Origin: an uncultured Lachnospiraceae bacterium
GTDB lineage: Bacteria > Bacillota > Clostridia > Lachnospirales > Lachnospiraceae
Assembly (NCBI GenBank): GCA_946534785.1
Contig: CAMNCY010000002.1
Span: forward strand, 1 to 64,000
Length of the DNA: 64,000 bases
Direction: 5' to 3'
Under the pieces are notes generated by a model. The model was not told the DNA's origin and did no database searches. It saw nothing but the letters and a program-made list of their open reading frames with translations. Below, piece after piece: positions 15,238 through 23,826 of the stretch. Positions within the stretch are counted from its first letter, which is position 1; every line of letters begins with the position of its first letter. A program made the translations under genes and the position numbers.

Positions 15238-17604
15238 AGTTTTCTCTCCTTTATTTTCTTCCGGCGCGGCGGGCTCTTCCAGAAGCCTTCCGTTATCGCC
15301 GGTAATGACCTGTTTTTTTCCTTTCCTGTCACGGGAAGGATCATACAGCCTGAACAGATTCAGCCGCAGTGCATTTGATACAACGAAGAAGCTGGACATG
15401 CTCATCGCGGCAGCGCCCCACATGGGGTTCATGGTAAGCCCGAATCGGGAATACAGGCCTGCTGCCAGCGGTATCAGCAAAGTATTGTAGATCAGCGCCC
15501 AGAAAAGGTTCTCCAGGATGTTCCGGTAGGTCTGGCGGGAAAGCCGCACGGCCGCGGCAACGTCCAGGAGGCCGGATTTCATCAGGACCACATCTGCGGC
15601 ATCGATGGCAACGTCCGTCCCGGCGCCGATGGCAATACCGATATCGGCTCTGGTAAGGGCGGGGGCATCATTGATCCCGTCACCGACCATGGCGGTCTTT
15701 CCTTTTTCCAGGAGCTTTCTTATGATCTGCTCCTTCCCCTCCGGAAGAACGCCGGCAACGACCTCGTTGACCCCGGCTTCCCGGCCGATCGCTTCCGCCG
15801 TGCGGCGGTTGTCGCCGGTCAGCATGACGACATGGATGCCCATATCCTGGAGCTGCCGGATGGCTTTGGCAGAGTCCTCGCGGATCGTATCCGCAACGGC
15901 AATGATCCCGGCAAGTTTTTCGTCTTCGGCAAAAAAGAGAGGTGTCTTTCCTTCCTCCGAAAGGCGCTGCGCTTCCTTCTCAAGGCTTTCGGGAACTCTG
16001 GCCTTTGTACCGATAAAAGCGGCGTTTCCGCCGGCAAGAAGGTGTCCGTTGAGAGAAGCCTTCAGGCCGTTTCCGGGAAGTGCTTCAAAGTCCGTGACCT
16101 CCTCCGGAACCCGTTTTTCTTCCTGTACATATTCCATAACGGCCCGGGCAAGGGGATGCTCGCTCTTCTGTTCCAGTGCCGCCGCAAGACGGAGCAGGTC
16201 ATCCTTCGTGTATCCGTCCGCCTCCAGGATATCCGTTACGCGGGGCTGTCCCGTCGTTATGGTACCGGTCTTGTCCAGCGCGACGATTGCCACATTTCCG
16301 GTCTCCTGCAGCGCCTCCGCCGTCTTGAACAGAATTCCGTTCTTCGCACCCACGCCATTTCCCACCATGATCGCAACAGGCGTCGCCAGTCCCAGCGCGC
16401 AGGGGCAGGAGACTACAAGTACGCAGATCCCTCTTGCAAGCGCAAACCCGACATCTTTCCCCAGAAGGAGCCAGACCGCGATGGTGATCACGGAAAGCAG
16501 GATGACCGCCGGCACGAAATAACCGGAAATGGTATCCGCCAGCTTCGCGACCGGTGCCTTGGTCGCAGCGGCGTCGCTGACCATGGAAATGATCTGGGAA
16601 AGAGTCGTATCCTCCCCGACCCTTGTCGCTCTGCATTTTAAGAAGCCGCTCTGGTTGAGGGTCGCGGAAGAGACGTTCATGCCCGGTTCCTTGTCCACCG
16701 GAATGCTTTCTCCCGTAAGCGCCGATTCGTTGACGGCACTGTTCCCTTCCAGCACGATACCGTCGACCGGGATATTCTCCCCGGGACGGACGACAAAAAT
16801 ATCACCTTTTTCCACTTCGTCTACGGGAACCGTCACTTCTTCGCCGTTTCTTACCAGGACTGCCGTCCTGGGCGCGAGCTTCATCAGGCTCTTCAGCGCG
16901 TCCGTTGTTTTTCCCTTGGAGTGGGCCTCCAGCATTTTCCCCACCGTGATCAGCGTCAGGATCATGCCGGCCGATTCAAAATAGAACTCGTTCATATACG
17001 GCATCGCTGCCGCGGATCCGCCCTTTGTCTGTGCCGCCGTCATGGCAAAGAGCATGACCGTGCTGTAGAGGAACGCCGCGGAAGCGCCGAGCGCGATCAG
17101 CGTATCCATATTGGGAGCGGCATGGAAGAGGCTTTTGAAGCCGCTTATGAAAAACCGCTGGTTGATCACCATGATGATCCCGGACAGAAGCAACTGCATC
17201 AGTCCCATCGCCACATGATTGCCCGCCATAAATGCCGGGACCGGCCAGCCCCACATGTGTACGCCCATGGAAAAATACATGAGCACAAGGAGAAATACGA
17301 GCGATGCGATCAGCCGCTTCTTCAGCTGGGGCGTCACCTTATCCTTCAGGGCTTCCTCCTCGGCCGCGATCTTATCGCCAAGGGATCCTTCCTTCTTTCT
17401 GCCGCCTTCCTTCAGGGCCGCGCCGTATCCGGCGTTTTCCACTGCCGCTATGACATCCCCTGCAGAGGCGCTTCCTTCCACGCCCATGGAATTGGTCAGA
17501 AGGCTCACCGAGCAGGATGTAACGCCCGGCACCTTTCCGACGGCCTTCTCCACTCTTGCCTGGCATGCCGCACAGCTCATTCCCGTTACCGTATACTGTA
17601 CCAT
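15028..17604 (-). CDS. copA: Copper-translocating P-type ATPase with N- and C-terminal HMA domains
   Basis: 858 residues. An N-terminal HMA domain (GMSCAACQ) leads to eight membrane helices, the actuator motif TGES, the CPC metal site (SCPCALGLATP), the phosphorylation motif DKTGTIT and the SEHPLA motif of copper pumps. It exports Cu(I) across the membrane. Unusually, a second HMA domain (GMMCEHC) is fused after the last helix at about residue 793. ATG 17604 has GGAGG upstream. csoR lies 28 bases before it, so both are copper controlled. An internal ribosome site before the C-terminal HMA may give a separate chaperone. Confidence 0.96.
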   Translation of the reverse strand: MVQYTVTGMSCAACQARVEKAVGKVPGVTSCSVSLLTNSMGVEGSASAGDVIAAVENAGYGAALKEGGRKKEGSLGDKIAAEEEALKDKVTPQLKKRLIASLVFLLVLMYFSMGVHMWGWPVPAFMAGNHVAMGLMQLLLSGIIMVINQRFFISGFKSLFHAAPNMDTLIALGASAAFLYSTVMLFAMTAAQTKGGSAAAMPYMNEFYFESAGMILTLITVGKMLEAHSKGKTTDALKSLMKLAPRTAVLVRNGEEVTVPVDEVEKGDIFVVRPGENIPVDGIVLEGNSAVNESALTGESIPVDKEPGMNVSSATLNQSGFLKCRATRVGEDTTLSQIISMVSDAAATKAPVAKLADTISGYFVPAVILLSVITIAVWLLLGKDVGFALARGICVLVVSCPCALGLATPVAIMVGNGVGAKNGILFKTAEALQETGNVAIVALDKTGTITTGQPRVTDILEADGYTKDDLLRLAAALEQKSEHPLARAVMEYVQEEKRVPEEVTDFEALPGNGLKASLNGHLLAGGNAAFIGTKARVPESLEKEAQRLSEEGKTPLFFAEDEKLAGIIAVADTIREDSAKAIRQLQDMGIHVVMLTGDNRRTAEAIGREAGVNEVVAGVLPEGKEQIIRKLLEKGKTAMVGDGINDAPALTRADIGIAIGAGTDVAIDAADVVLMKSGLLDVAAAVRLSRQTYRNILENLFWALIYNTLLIPLAAGLYSRFGLTMNPMWGAAAMSMSSFFVVSNALRLNLFRLYDPSRDRKGKKQVITGDNGRLLEEPAAPEENKGEKTMKKTMKIEGMMCEHCEATVKKALEKIEGVEAAEVSHTEGRAVVTLSADVADDVLRQAVEDKDYTVLGIE

Positions 17605-17632
17605 TGATTTCCTCCGGATCTGCCGCACCGCA

Positions 17633-17935
17633 TCAGCGCATCAGCTTCTGCAGCGTCTTTACCAACTCGTCTACCTTTTCCGTCCTGCCTTCCCGGATGT
17701 CTTCCGTCACACAGGTCCTTATATGCTCCGCCAGCAGCTCTTTGGTAAAGCTGTTAAGAGCACAGCCGGCTGCCGACACCTGCGTCAGGATATCCACACA
17801 GTAGATATCGTTCTCCACCATCTTCCGGATCCCGCGGATCTGGCCTTCGATCCGGTTGAGACGGTTCAGCAGGTCCTTCTTTTCACTTTCCATCCGGATC
17901 TTGTGTTCGCTGCAGCAGCAGGCCTTCTCTTCCAT
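17633..17935 (-). CDS. csoR: CsoR-type copper-sensing repressor
   Basis: 100 residues, all-helical DUF156 family. The Cu(I) ligands of CsoR are present as Cys46, His71 and Cys75 (YCVDI, EHIRTC). An extra N-terminal ACCCSEH cluster could also touch metal. CsoR is a tetramer that releases DNA when copper binds. Its own upstream region carries two GC-centred palindromes, one inside the promoter spacer, so it probably represses csoR-copA. Confidence 0.93.
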   Translation of the reverse strand: MEEKACCCSEHKIRMESEKKDLLNRLNRIEGQIRGIRKMVENDIYCVDILTQVSAAGCALNSFTKELLAEHIRTCVTEDIREGRTEKVDELVKTLQKLMR

Positions 17936-17958
17936 AGAATACTTCCTTTCCGAAACAC

Positions 17959-17975
17959 ATACCCCCTCGGGGTAT
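17959..17975. promoter_or_regulatory. Second CsoR-type operator
   Basis: ATACCCCCTCGGGGTAT is a 17-base near-palindrome with the G/C tracts typical of CsoR sites. It lies between the csoR transcription start region and the csoR coding region, about 24 bases upstream of ATG, and resembles the spacer operator centred about 36 bases away. Confidence 0.75.
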
Positions 17976-17989
17976 TACCTTACACTCCT

Positions 17990-18018
17990 ATAATATACCC
18001 CTTGGGGGTATTTGTAAA
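17990..18018 (-). promoter_or_regulatory. csoR-copA promoter with operator in the spacer
   Basis: Minus strand: TTTACA (18018-18013), exactly 17 bases, TATTAT (17995-17990). The spacer is itself the CsoR-like palindrome ATACCCCCAAGGGGTAT (18011-17995). A bound repressor would block RNA polymerase directly. Good match to sigma-A and CsoR rules, read by eye. Confidence 0.8.
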
Positions 18019-18040
18019 GGGCCGGGATACGTCCGCGGAT

Positions 18041-18203
18041 GGGTCAGGGGGCGAGTCAGGGGGACAGGTCCGCTGACTCATTGTGCACAATTAAACAACC
18101 CGCCAATTCAGTATTACACTGAATTGACGGGTCTTCAGAACTCAGGCATGAGTCAGCGGACCTGTCCCCCTGACTCGCGCCGCTGGCTCGCCCCCACTGA
18201 CTC
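18041..18203. repeat. Nested inverted repeat, REPIN/MITE-like
   Basis: Two perfect 28-base arms (18053-18080 and 18149-18176, beginning GAGTCAGGGGGACAGG) face each other. Inside them is a second hairpin (18098-18111 with 18119-18132, one mismatch). Outside them partial arms continue (GGGTCAGGGGGCGA / TCGCCCCCACTGACT). The GGGGACAGGTCC-type sequence resembles repeats mobilised by REP-associated Y1 transposases, which is recollection, not a search. No transposase is present in the window. Confidence 0.75.
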
Positions 18204-18208
18204 ACTGA

Positions 18209-18523
18209 TCAGCCGTGCAGGCCGTCGGTCTGTCTCTGCATATCTTCCACGACGATGTCATAGATCTCGCCCAGGGTCCTGCAGTAGGCAAGGACCAGCC
18301 ACGGCTCGTTCGTGTGGTAATGCAGCTTGATCGTTGCCTTTTCTCCACCGAAATCATCTTCTCCCGTGTCACCGGCAACAATGAGGCTGTCGCCGACGAA
18401 CTCGTCGATGATGTGATCGCGGATCTCATCTACAAGATCATCGCATTCGTCATCATCCATCCCGTAAACATCCAGGAGGAGCTGTGTATCATAGCGAAAT
18501 TCAATAACTTCCTTATGTTCCAT
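18209..18523 (-). CDS. Hypothetical protein, acidic
   Basis: 104 residues, not recognised. It is acidic with a DDDECDDLVDEI stretch near residue 25 and no membrane helix or signal peptide. ATG 18523 is chosen because AAAGGATAAG precedes it; the track's longer start reaches into ftsH. It follows ftsH by 38 bases on the same strand and may be cotranscribed. Its end abuts the inverted repeat. Confidence 0.75.
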   Translation of the reverse strand: MEHKEVIEFRYDTQLLLDVYGMDDDECDDLVDEIRDHIIDEFVGDSLIVAGDTGEDDFGGEKATIKLHYHTNEPWLVLAYCRTLGEIYDIVVEDMQRQTDGLHG

Positions 18524-18561
18524 ATTCTTATCCTTTCTATACCGTTTATCAGTGCTGCGCA

Positions 18562-20433
18562 TCAAAGCTCCGGAAGCGGAGGTGCGTATTTGGGACGGCG
18601 GTTCAGGATCTCCATGAACTCGTCGCCGGTGATGGTCTCCTTCTCATAGAGGAATTCCGCGATCTCATCAAGACGGTTGCGGTTCTCGCGAAGGATCTTG
18701 AGGGCTCTCTGGTGCATGGATTCCACCAGTTCCACGACCTCCTTGTCGATCATGGTCTGCGTTTCCTCCGAGCAGTCAAGGGATGCATCTCCGCCAAGGT
18801 ATGCATTAGTCACGTTCTCCAGTGCGACCATGCCGAAATTCTGGCTCATTCCGTAGCGTGTGATCATCTGCCGTGCAAGCCTCGTCGCCTTTTCTATGTC
18901 ATTGGAAGCGCCGGTGGAGACGGTGCCGAATACGACCTCTTCCGCCGCGCGTCCGCCCGTCAGGGTCGCGATCTCGTCCAGGAGCTCTTCCTTGCTCATC
19001 AGGTAATGGTTGCCTTCCTCTTCCACCTGCATGGTATACCCGAGGGCACCGGAGGTCCTGGGAATGATCGTGATCTTCTGGACCGGCGCCGAATGCTTCT
19101 GCATGGCAGCAACAAGGGCGTGGCCGACTTCATGATAGGAAACGATCTTCTTTTCCTTATCCGAGAGGATCGCATTCTTTTTCTGGTATCCGGCGATCAC
19201 GACCTCGATGCTCTCCTCCATATCCTCCTGCGTCGCGGCTTTCCTGCCGTTACGGACCGCCCGCAGCGCCGCCTCGTTGATGACATTGGCAAGCTCTGCG
19301 CCGGAAGCGCCCGCTGCCATCCGGGCGATCTTGTTGAAGTCCACGTTGTCCGTGATCTTGATCTTCTTTGCATGGACCTTCAGGATATCCACACGTCCCT
19401 GCAGATCCGGAAGCTCTACCGGAACGCGCCGGTCAAAGCGCCCCGGCCTTGTCAGTGCGGGATCCAGGCTTTCCGGGCGGTTCGTGGCCGCCAGGATGAT
19501 AACACCGGTATTTCCGCCGAAACCGTCCATTTCCGTAAGAAGCTGGTTCAGCGTCTGCTCCCGCTCATCATTTCCGCCGTACTGGGAACCGGCGGAACGT
19601 TTCTGCCCGATCGCATCGATCTCATCGATGAATACGATGCAGGGTGCCTTTTCCTTTGCCTGTTTGAATAGATCCCTGACCTTGGATGCGCCCATGCCCA
19701 CGAACATTTCCACGAATTCCGATCCGCTCATGGAAAAGAAGGGCACATTCGCTTCACCGGCTACCGCCTTGGCCAGCATGGTCTTGCCGGTACCGGGAGG
19801 GCCGACAAGGAGCACGCCCTTGGGCATGGAAGCGCCGATCTCCTGGTATTTGGAAGGATCATGCAGATAGGACACGATCTCTGCCAGGTTTTCCTTGGCT
19901 TCCTCTTCTCCGGCAACATCGTCAAATTTGATGCCGTCGCTGGACTTCACGTATACCTTCGCATTACTTTTGCCAATGCCGCCGAAGCCCCCGCCGCCGA
20001 ACATCATGGAATCATCGCCGCCGAACTGCTTCATCATGCGGCTGCGCATCACCCTGCCCAGATACATGAAGATCAGGATCGGCAGGACCCAGCTGATCAG
20101 AAAGCTTATGAACGGAGATTCCTGTTCGATGATCTGGCTCGAAAAGGCCGCACCGGAATCATACAGGCGCTGTACCAGATTCGCATCCTCCATCAGGCCG
20201 GTCTCGTAGATCTGCGTCTCTTCCTTATCGGTAAAAAGGATCTTGTTGGACCGTATCTCCACTTCCCCGATCTGCTGCTCCTGCGTCATCTGCATAAAGG
20301 TGCCGTAATCGACCTTTTTGATCGCCCTGCGGTTCATGAGCGGCATCACGACGAAATTGATTCCAAGAATGACGATCATAGCAATGATATACAAAATCAC
20401 AAACGGCTTTTTGGGTGTTTTTACTTCATTCAT
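18562..20433 (-). CDS. ftsH: ATP-dependent zinc metalloprotease FtsH
   Basis: 623 residues. TM helix at 11-31, an extracytoplasmic segment of about 75 residues, a second helix near 108-125, then an AAA+ module ([11 protein letters not shown] region [12 protein letters not shown] and RPGRFDR) and the zinc protease motif HEVGH. It degrades misassembled membrane proteins and short-lived regulators at the membrane. GGGAGG precedes ATG 20433. Divergent from trmB. Length and motifs are all normal. Confidence 0.97.
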   Translation of the reverse strand: MNEVKTPKKPFVILYIIAMIVILGINFVVMPLMNRRAIKKVDYGTFMQMTQEQQIGEVEIRSNKILFTDKEETQIYETGLMEDANLVQRLYDSGAAFSSQIIEQESPFISFLISWVLPILIFMYLGRVMRSRMMKQFGGDDSMMFGGGGFGGIGKSNAKVYVKSSDGIKFDDVAGEEEAKENLAEIVSYLHDPSKYQEIGASMPKGVLLVGPPGTGKTMLAKAVAGEANVPFFSMSGSEFVEMFVGMGASKVRDLFKQAKEKAPCIVFIDEIDAIGQKRSAGSQYGGNDEREQTLNQLLTEMDGFGGNTGVIILAATNRPESLDPALTRPGRFDRRVPVELPDLQGRVDILKVHAKKIKITDNVDFNKIARMAAGASGAELANVINEAALRAVRNGRKAATQEDMEESIEVVIAGYQKKNAILSDKEKKIVSYHEVGHALVAAMQKHSAPVQKITIIPRTSGALGYTMQVEEEGNHYLMSKEELLDEIATLTGGRAAEEVVFGTVSTGASNDIEKATRLARQMITRYGMSQNFGMVALENVTNAYLGGDASLDCSEETQTMIDKEVVELVESMHQRALKILRENRNRLDEIAEFLYEKETITGDEFMEILNRRPKYAPPLPEL

Positions 20434-20562
20434 ACATTTTCCTCCCTGTTTCGTAAAGCCATGGAAAAATTATATCACGCGGTTCCGATTCATGGTACAA
20501 TCGCAGGTGGTTTAGGCCTGAAAGGCGATAAAAGACGTAAGAAACGGAGGACATACGAATAC

Positions 20563-21213
20563 ATGCGTCTCAGAAATATACCGCGGGCAAGAGATGTTAT
20601 ACAGGAATCCGCATTCGTCGTGCAGGATCCCGAAGCGCAGCAGGGAAAATGGAGCGGGATCTTCGGCAATGACCAGCCTGTCCATCTGGAGATCGGGACC
20701 GGAAAGGGCCGCTTTATCCTGGAGCTTGCCATGCGCAATCCGGACATCAATTATATCGGACTGGAAAAATTTTCCAGCGTGCTCCTGCGCGCCGTGGAGC
20801 GGCAGGATGAATTACAGCTTCCGAATCTGCGCTTCATACGCGGCGAGGCGGAACTGATCGAGACCTACTTCGGCGAAGGAGAGATCGACCGGGTCTACCT
20901 GAATTTTTCCGATCCCTGGCCGAAAAAGCGCAATGCCAAAAGAAGGCTTCCCTCCCGGGAATTCCTGCGCCGCTATTACAGGATCCTTTCCCCCGATGGG
21001 ACGGTGGAATTCAAGACCGACAACCGGGAGCTGTTCGACTTCGGCGTGGAGGAGATCGAAGAAGGCGGATTTGAGCTCCTGGCCATTACCTACGATCTTC
21101 ACGGCGACCCTTCCATGAACGAAGGGAACATCATGACCGAATATGAGGAGAAATTCTCCGCAAAGGGAAATAAGATCAATAAGTACATAATCCGCAAAAA
21201 AGCTATGTTATAA
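20563..21213 (+). CDS. trmB: tRNA (guanine-N7-)-methyltransferase
   Basis: 216 residues. SAM-binding motif LEIGTGKGRF near residue 45, NFSDPWPKKRNAKRR near 115 and FKTDNRELFDF near 155 are diagnostic of TrmB, which methylates G46 of tRNA. The track ORF from 19861 includes 234 residues of antisense ftsH reading and is rejected; ATG 20563 begins the family-like MRLRNIPRA. The GGAGG is about a dozen bases away, slightly far. trxA follows 39 bases later. Confidence 0.93.
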   Translation: MRLRNIPRARDVIQESAFVVQDPEAQQGKWSGIFGNDQPVHLEIGTGKGRFILELAMRNPDINYIGLEKFSSVLLRAVERQDELQLPNLRFIRGEAELIETYFGEGEIDRVYLNFSDPWPKKRNAKRRLPSREFLRRYYRILSPDGTVEFKTDNRELFDFGVEEIEEGGFELLAITYDLHGDPSMNEGNIMTEYEEKFSAKGNKINKYIIRKKAML

Positions 21214-21252
21214 TAACGGTAACTGTTTATGTTCGTGAAAGGAGACCAGGAT

Positions 21253-21567
21253 ATGATCTTTACATCTGATAATTTCGAAGCAGAAGTCTTAAAGAGCGAC
21301 CTTCCCGTACTTGTGGATTTTTATGCCGACTGGTGCGGCCCCTGCAAGATGCTTTCCCCCGCTGTGGAGGAAATGGAAAAGGTTTTTGCCGGCAGGCTTA
21401 AGGTCGGCAAGATCAATGTGGATGACAACAGTGATATCGCGGAAAAATACGGCATCATGTCGATTCCGTCCCTGATCTTTTTCCGCGGCGGCGAAGCTGT
21501 CGAGACCAGCGTAGGCCTTATCCCCAAGCCGGTACTGCAGAATAAAATTGAAACATTCCTCGGTTAA
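21253..21567 (+). CDS. trxA: Thioredoxin
   Basis: 104 residues with the active site ADWCGPCKM near residue 28 and the cis-proline SIPSLIFF near 72. It reduces protein disulfides in the cytoplasm. AAGGAGACC lies before ATG 21253; the eight extra residues in the track are not used. No thioredoxin reductase gene lies in the window. Its end overlaps the start of the carboxypeptidase frame. Confidence 0.94.
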   Translation: MIFTSDNFEAEVLKSDLPVLVDFYADWCGPCKMLSPAVEEMEKVFAGRLKVGKINVDDNSDIAEKYGIMSIPSLIFFRGGEAVETSVGLIPKPVLQNKIETFLG

Positions 21568-23167
21568 GACAGGGAAGCTTTCCCGGCGCAGGGCCGTCCT
21601 GGGCGCTGCGTTCATCCTGCATATGACCCTGTTTTCTGCGACTGCTGCCGTTCAGGCGGCAGTCGTTTCTTCCGATGCCCGTCTGATTGCGGCAGAGACT
21701 GCGCCCGCCGATAATACCGGTGAGGCTGCTCCTTCCGATGGCACTGCCTCCTATGAGAACAGCTACATCCGTACGGAAGACGGTCACCTGATCAATCCGG
21801 ACAGGGCGATCTCCCAGAAAATGGAAGCGGTCCAGACCAATGAGATCGAAGGATGGCCCAAAGGCCCCGAGATCACGGCCAAGGGCGCCTATCTTATGGA
21901 TGCGGACACCGGGACTGTCCTGTATGCCAAGAACATCCACGACCGCCTCTACCCCGCAAGTACGACAAAGCTCCTTACCTGCCTGATCGCGGCACAGCGG
22001 CTGGATCTTCACGATACGGTGACCATGTCCTACGAGGCCGTCAGCGCCGTTCCCTATGACGGATCCAACATCGGAATGGACGTCGGGGAGACCATCACCG
22101 TGGAGCAGGCACTGTACGGGATCATGGTCGGCTCCGCCAATGAAGTCGCCAATGCCATCGCCGAGAAAACAGCGGGTTCCATCTCCGCCTTTGCCGACCT
22201 GATGAATGAGACGGCTGCTTCTCTTGGCTGCACGGATTCCCATTTTTCCAACGCGAACGGTCTTTTTGAAGAGGACCACTATACCAGTGCCCATGACCTT
22301 GCCCTGATCGCAAAGGCCTTTTTCGAAAACGAGACCCTGCTGAACATAGGGAACACGCCGCACTATCATTTTGAAGCGACCGCCACACAGCCGGATGATT
22401 TCTGGCTGACCAACAAGCACGAGCTGATCACCGGCGGCGTTTCCTGTCCCGGTGTGATCGGCGGAAAAACAGGCTATACCAGCCAGTCGGGAGAGACCCT
22501 GGTCACCGGCTGTGAAAGAGCCGGACGCCGGCTGATCTGCGTTGTCATGCGGGAGGATGATCCCGCCCAGTATCTGGATACGGCTGCTTTGTTTGATTAC
22601 GGCTTCTCGTCCTTCAGGACCGTATCGGCTGCCGAAAATGACACGGACTATGCGATCCGGGATGCTGCCTTTCTTACGGAAGGAAACGATCTTCTCGGAA
22701 CCTCCGCTCCCGGCTTCTACATAACGGATACCGGCAGCGTTTACCTGCCCGTTTCGGCGTCCTTTTCCGACCTGGAGGGCGTCGTCGATGAAAATAACAC
22801 GATCTCGTATTATTTTGCAGGCGAGGTGCCGGTGGGCTCGGCGCAGCTGAACATTACCCGGAATACGGCCAGGGAAGAGGAAGATGATACGGGCCGCCTT
22901 TCAGAACTCCTGTCCTATGTCGTCAGCAAAGGTCCCAGCGGAACGCTTTACATCGGTATCTTCCCGGTTCTTGCCGGTATTTTCCTGTTCAACGCCGTTC
23001 TCTGTTTTATTCTCCGCACGGCCTCCGTCATTACATCCTTCAATTTCGGTTTTGTACGGCACGGACGCAGAAGAAGACGGAAAAGACGCAGGGGATACCA
23101 GGATCGTTATGACGACCGGCGGTACCATTCCCGCTATGATGATTTCTATGATGACGGCGGATATTAA
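21548..23167 (+). CDS. Serine-type D-Ala-D-Ala carboxypeptidase (DacF-like PBP)
   Basis: 539 residues. After a basic N-terminus and signal-like hydrophobic segment (10-37), the S11 peptidase motifs appear: SxxK in PASTTK, SxN in GSANE and KTG in GGKTGYT. A second domain follows, then a C-terminal membrane helix (about 468-492) and an unusual tail of Arg/Lys then Tyr/Asp (YQDRYDDRRYH). It trims pentapeptides of peptidoglycan outside the cell. The start is TTG 21548, inside the last 20 bases of trxA, with no good ribosome site, suggesting coupled translation. Confidence 0.9.
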   Translation: MKHSSVKTGKLSRRRAVLGAAFILHMTLFSATAAVQAAVVSSDARLIAAETAPADNTGEAAPSDGTASYENSYIRTEDGHLINPDRAISQKMEAVQTNEIEGWPKGPEITAKGAYLMDADTGTVLYAKNIHDRLYPASTTKLLTCLIAAQRLDLHDTVTMSYEAVSAVPYDGSNIGMDVGETITVEQALYGIMVGSANEVANAIAEKTAGSISAFADLMNETAASLGCTDSHFSNANGLFEEDHYTSAHDLALIAKAFFENETLLNIGNTPHYHFEATATQPDDFWLTNKHELITGGVSCPGVIGGKTGYTSQSGETLVTGCERAGRRLICVVMREDDPAQYLDTAALFDYGFSSFRTVSAAENDTDYAIRDAAFLTEGNDLLGTSAPGFYITDTGSVYLPVSASFSDLEGVVDENNTISYYFAGEVPVGSAQLNITRNTAREEEDDTGRLSELLSYVVSKGPSGTLYIGIFPVLAGIFLFNAVLCFILRTASVITSFNFGFVRHGRRRRRKRRRGYQDRYDDRRYHSRYDDFYDDGGY

Positions 23168-23209
23168 GCCGTGTGCTTCTTCCTGCGGCCTTTTCTCTGA
23201 TGCCGGCCG

Positions 23210-23467
23210 TTATTTTCCGAAGAAAGAGAATCTCTTTTTCTCATACGGCTCTTCACTGTGGCCGGACAGGGTATATCCGGTGGCGCCGATCGCAGAAGCA
23301 AGGGCATCATAATCCACAGGCCCTTCCGCAACAAAGGACGTTGTGCCCTTTTTATGCGACGAGGAGATCTTTTCCGCGCCGGGAAGGGCTTTCCGTACGG
23401 TCTCATTCATGTGCGCCTCGCACATGGTACACATCATTCCGTCGATCTTCAGTGTGATTTTCTTCAT
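23210..23467 (-). CDS. HMA-domain heavy metal chaperone-like protein
   Basis: 85 residues with the ferredoxin-like HMA fold pattern and a metal site DGMMCTMCE near residue 10. The C-terminus adds a charged tail (EEPYEKKRFSFFGK). Such proteins bind Cu(I) or related ions. It lies downstream of the feo genes on the same strand, behind a hairpin, so the partner metal is uncertain. Confidence 0.85.
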   Translation of the reverse strand: MKKITLKIDGMMCTMCEAHMNETVRKALPGAEKISSSHKKGTTSFVAEGPVDYDALASAIGATGYTLSGHSEEPYEKKRFSFFGK

Positions 23468-23507
23468 TTTGACTCCGATACTTTCCAGATTTTTTCCCTG
23501 AAAATAA

Positions 23508-23533
23508 GGATCCCGGGACAGTTCCCGGGATCC
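23508..23533 (-). terminator. Hairpin between FeoB-associated gene and HMA gene
   Basis: Perfect GGATCCCGGGA / TCCCGGGATCC stem with a four-base loop, followed on the minus strand by TTATTTTC. It is placed after the Cys-rich protein gene and probably ends or attenuates the feo transcript. Confidence 0.65.
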
Positions 23534-23551
23534 TTTTTCCGACAGTGGATC

Positions 23552-23764
23552 TTAATTCTGCTTTTCCTGCAGGGCTTTGTGCAATCTCTTCCGGATCTCC
23601 TCCGCAGGAAGGCTTTCATGACAGCCCTTTCCGCAGCCGGAGCAGGAGCCGGAACAGCCGGCGCAGCTGTGGCCGCTTTTCGCATCACGAATGAGGCTCG
23701 CAGCGCAGACATATACCAGAAGGCCGACGACGATCCATGCAATGATCTCACCAGGCGATATCAT
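23552..23764 (-). CDS. FeoB-associated Cys-rich membrane protein
   Basis: 70 residues: one N-terminal membrane helix (about 6-25), then SCAGCSGSCSGCGKGC, a dense cysteine cluster, and a basic helix. This matches the small FeoB-associated Cys-rich protein family found next to feoB in Firmicutes. It is thought to assist ferrous iron uptake; the mechanism is not known. It follows feoB by about 62 bases. Confidence 0.9.
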   Translation of the reverse strand: MISPGEIIAWIVVGLLVYVCAASLIRDAKSGHSCAGCSGSCSGCGKGCHESLPAEEIRKRLHKALQEKQN

Positions 23765-23826
23765 GCATACCTCCTTTCCGCATCTGTGTACCTGTATGCC
23801 TTACTGTCATGAATATTTCCGTTTTA

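Noticed and set aside
19861-20562. 234-residue N-terminal extension of trmB
   Set aside because: Reads antisense through ftsH; trmB homology begins only at MRLRNIP.
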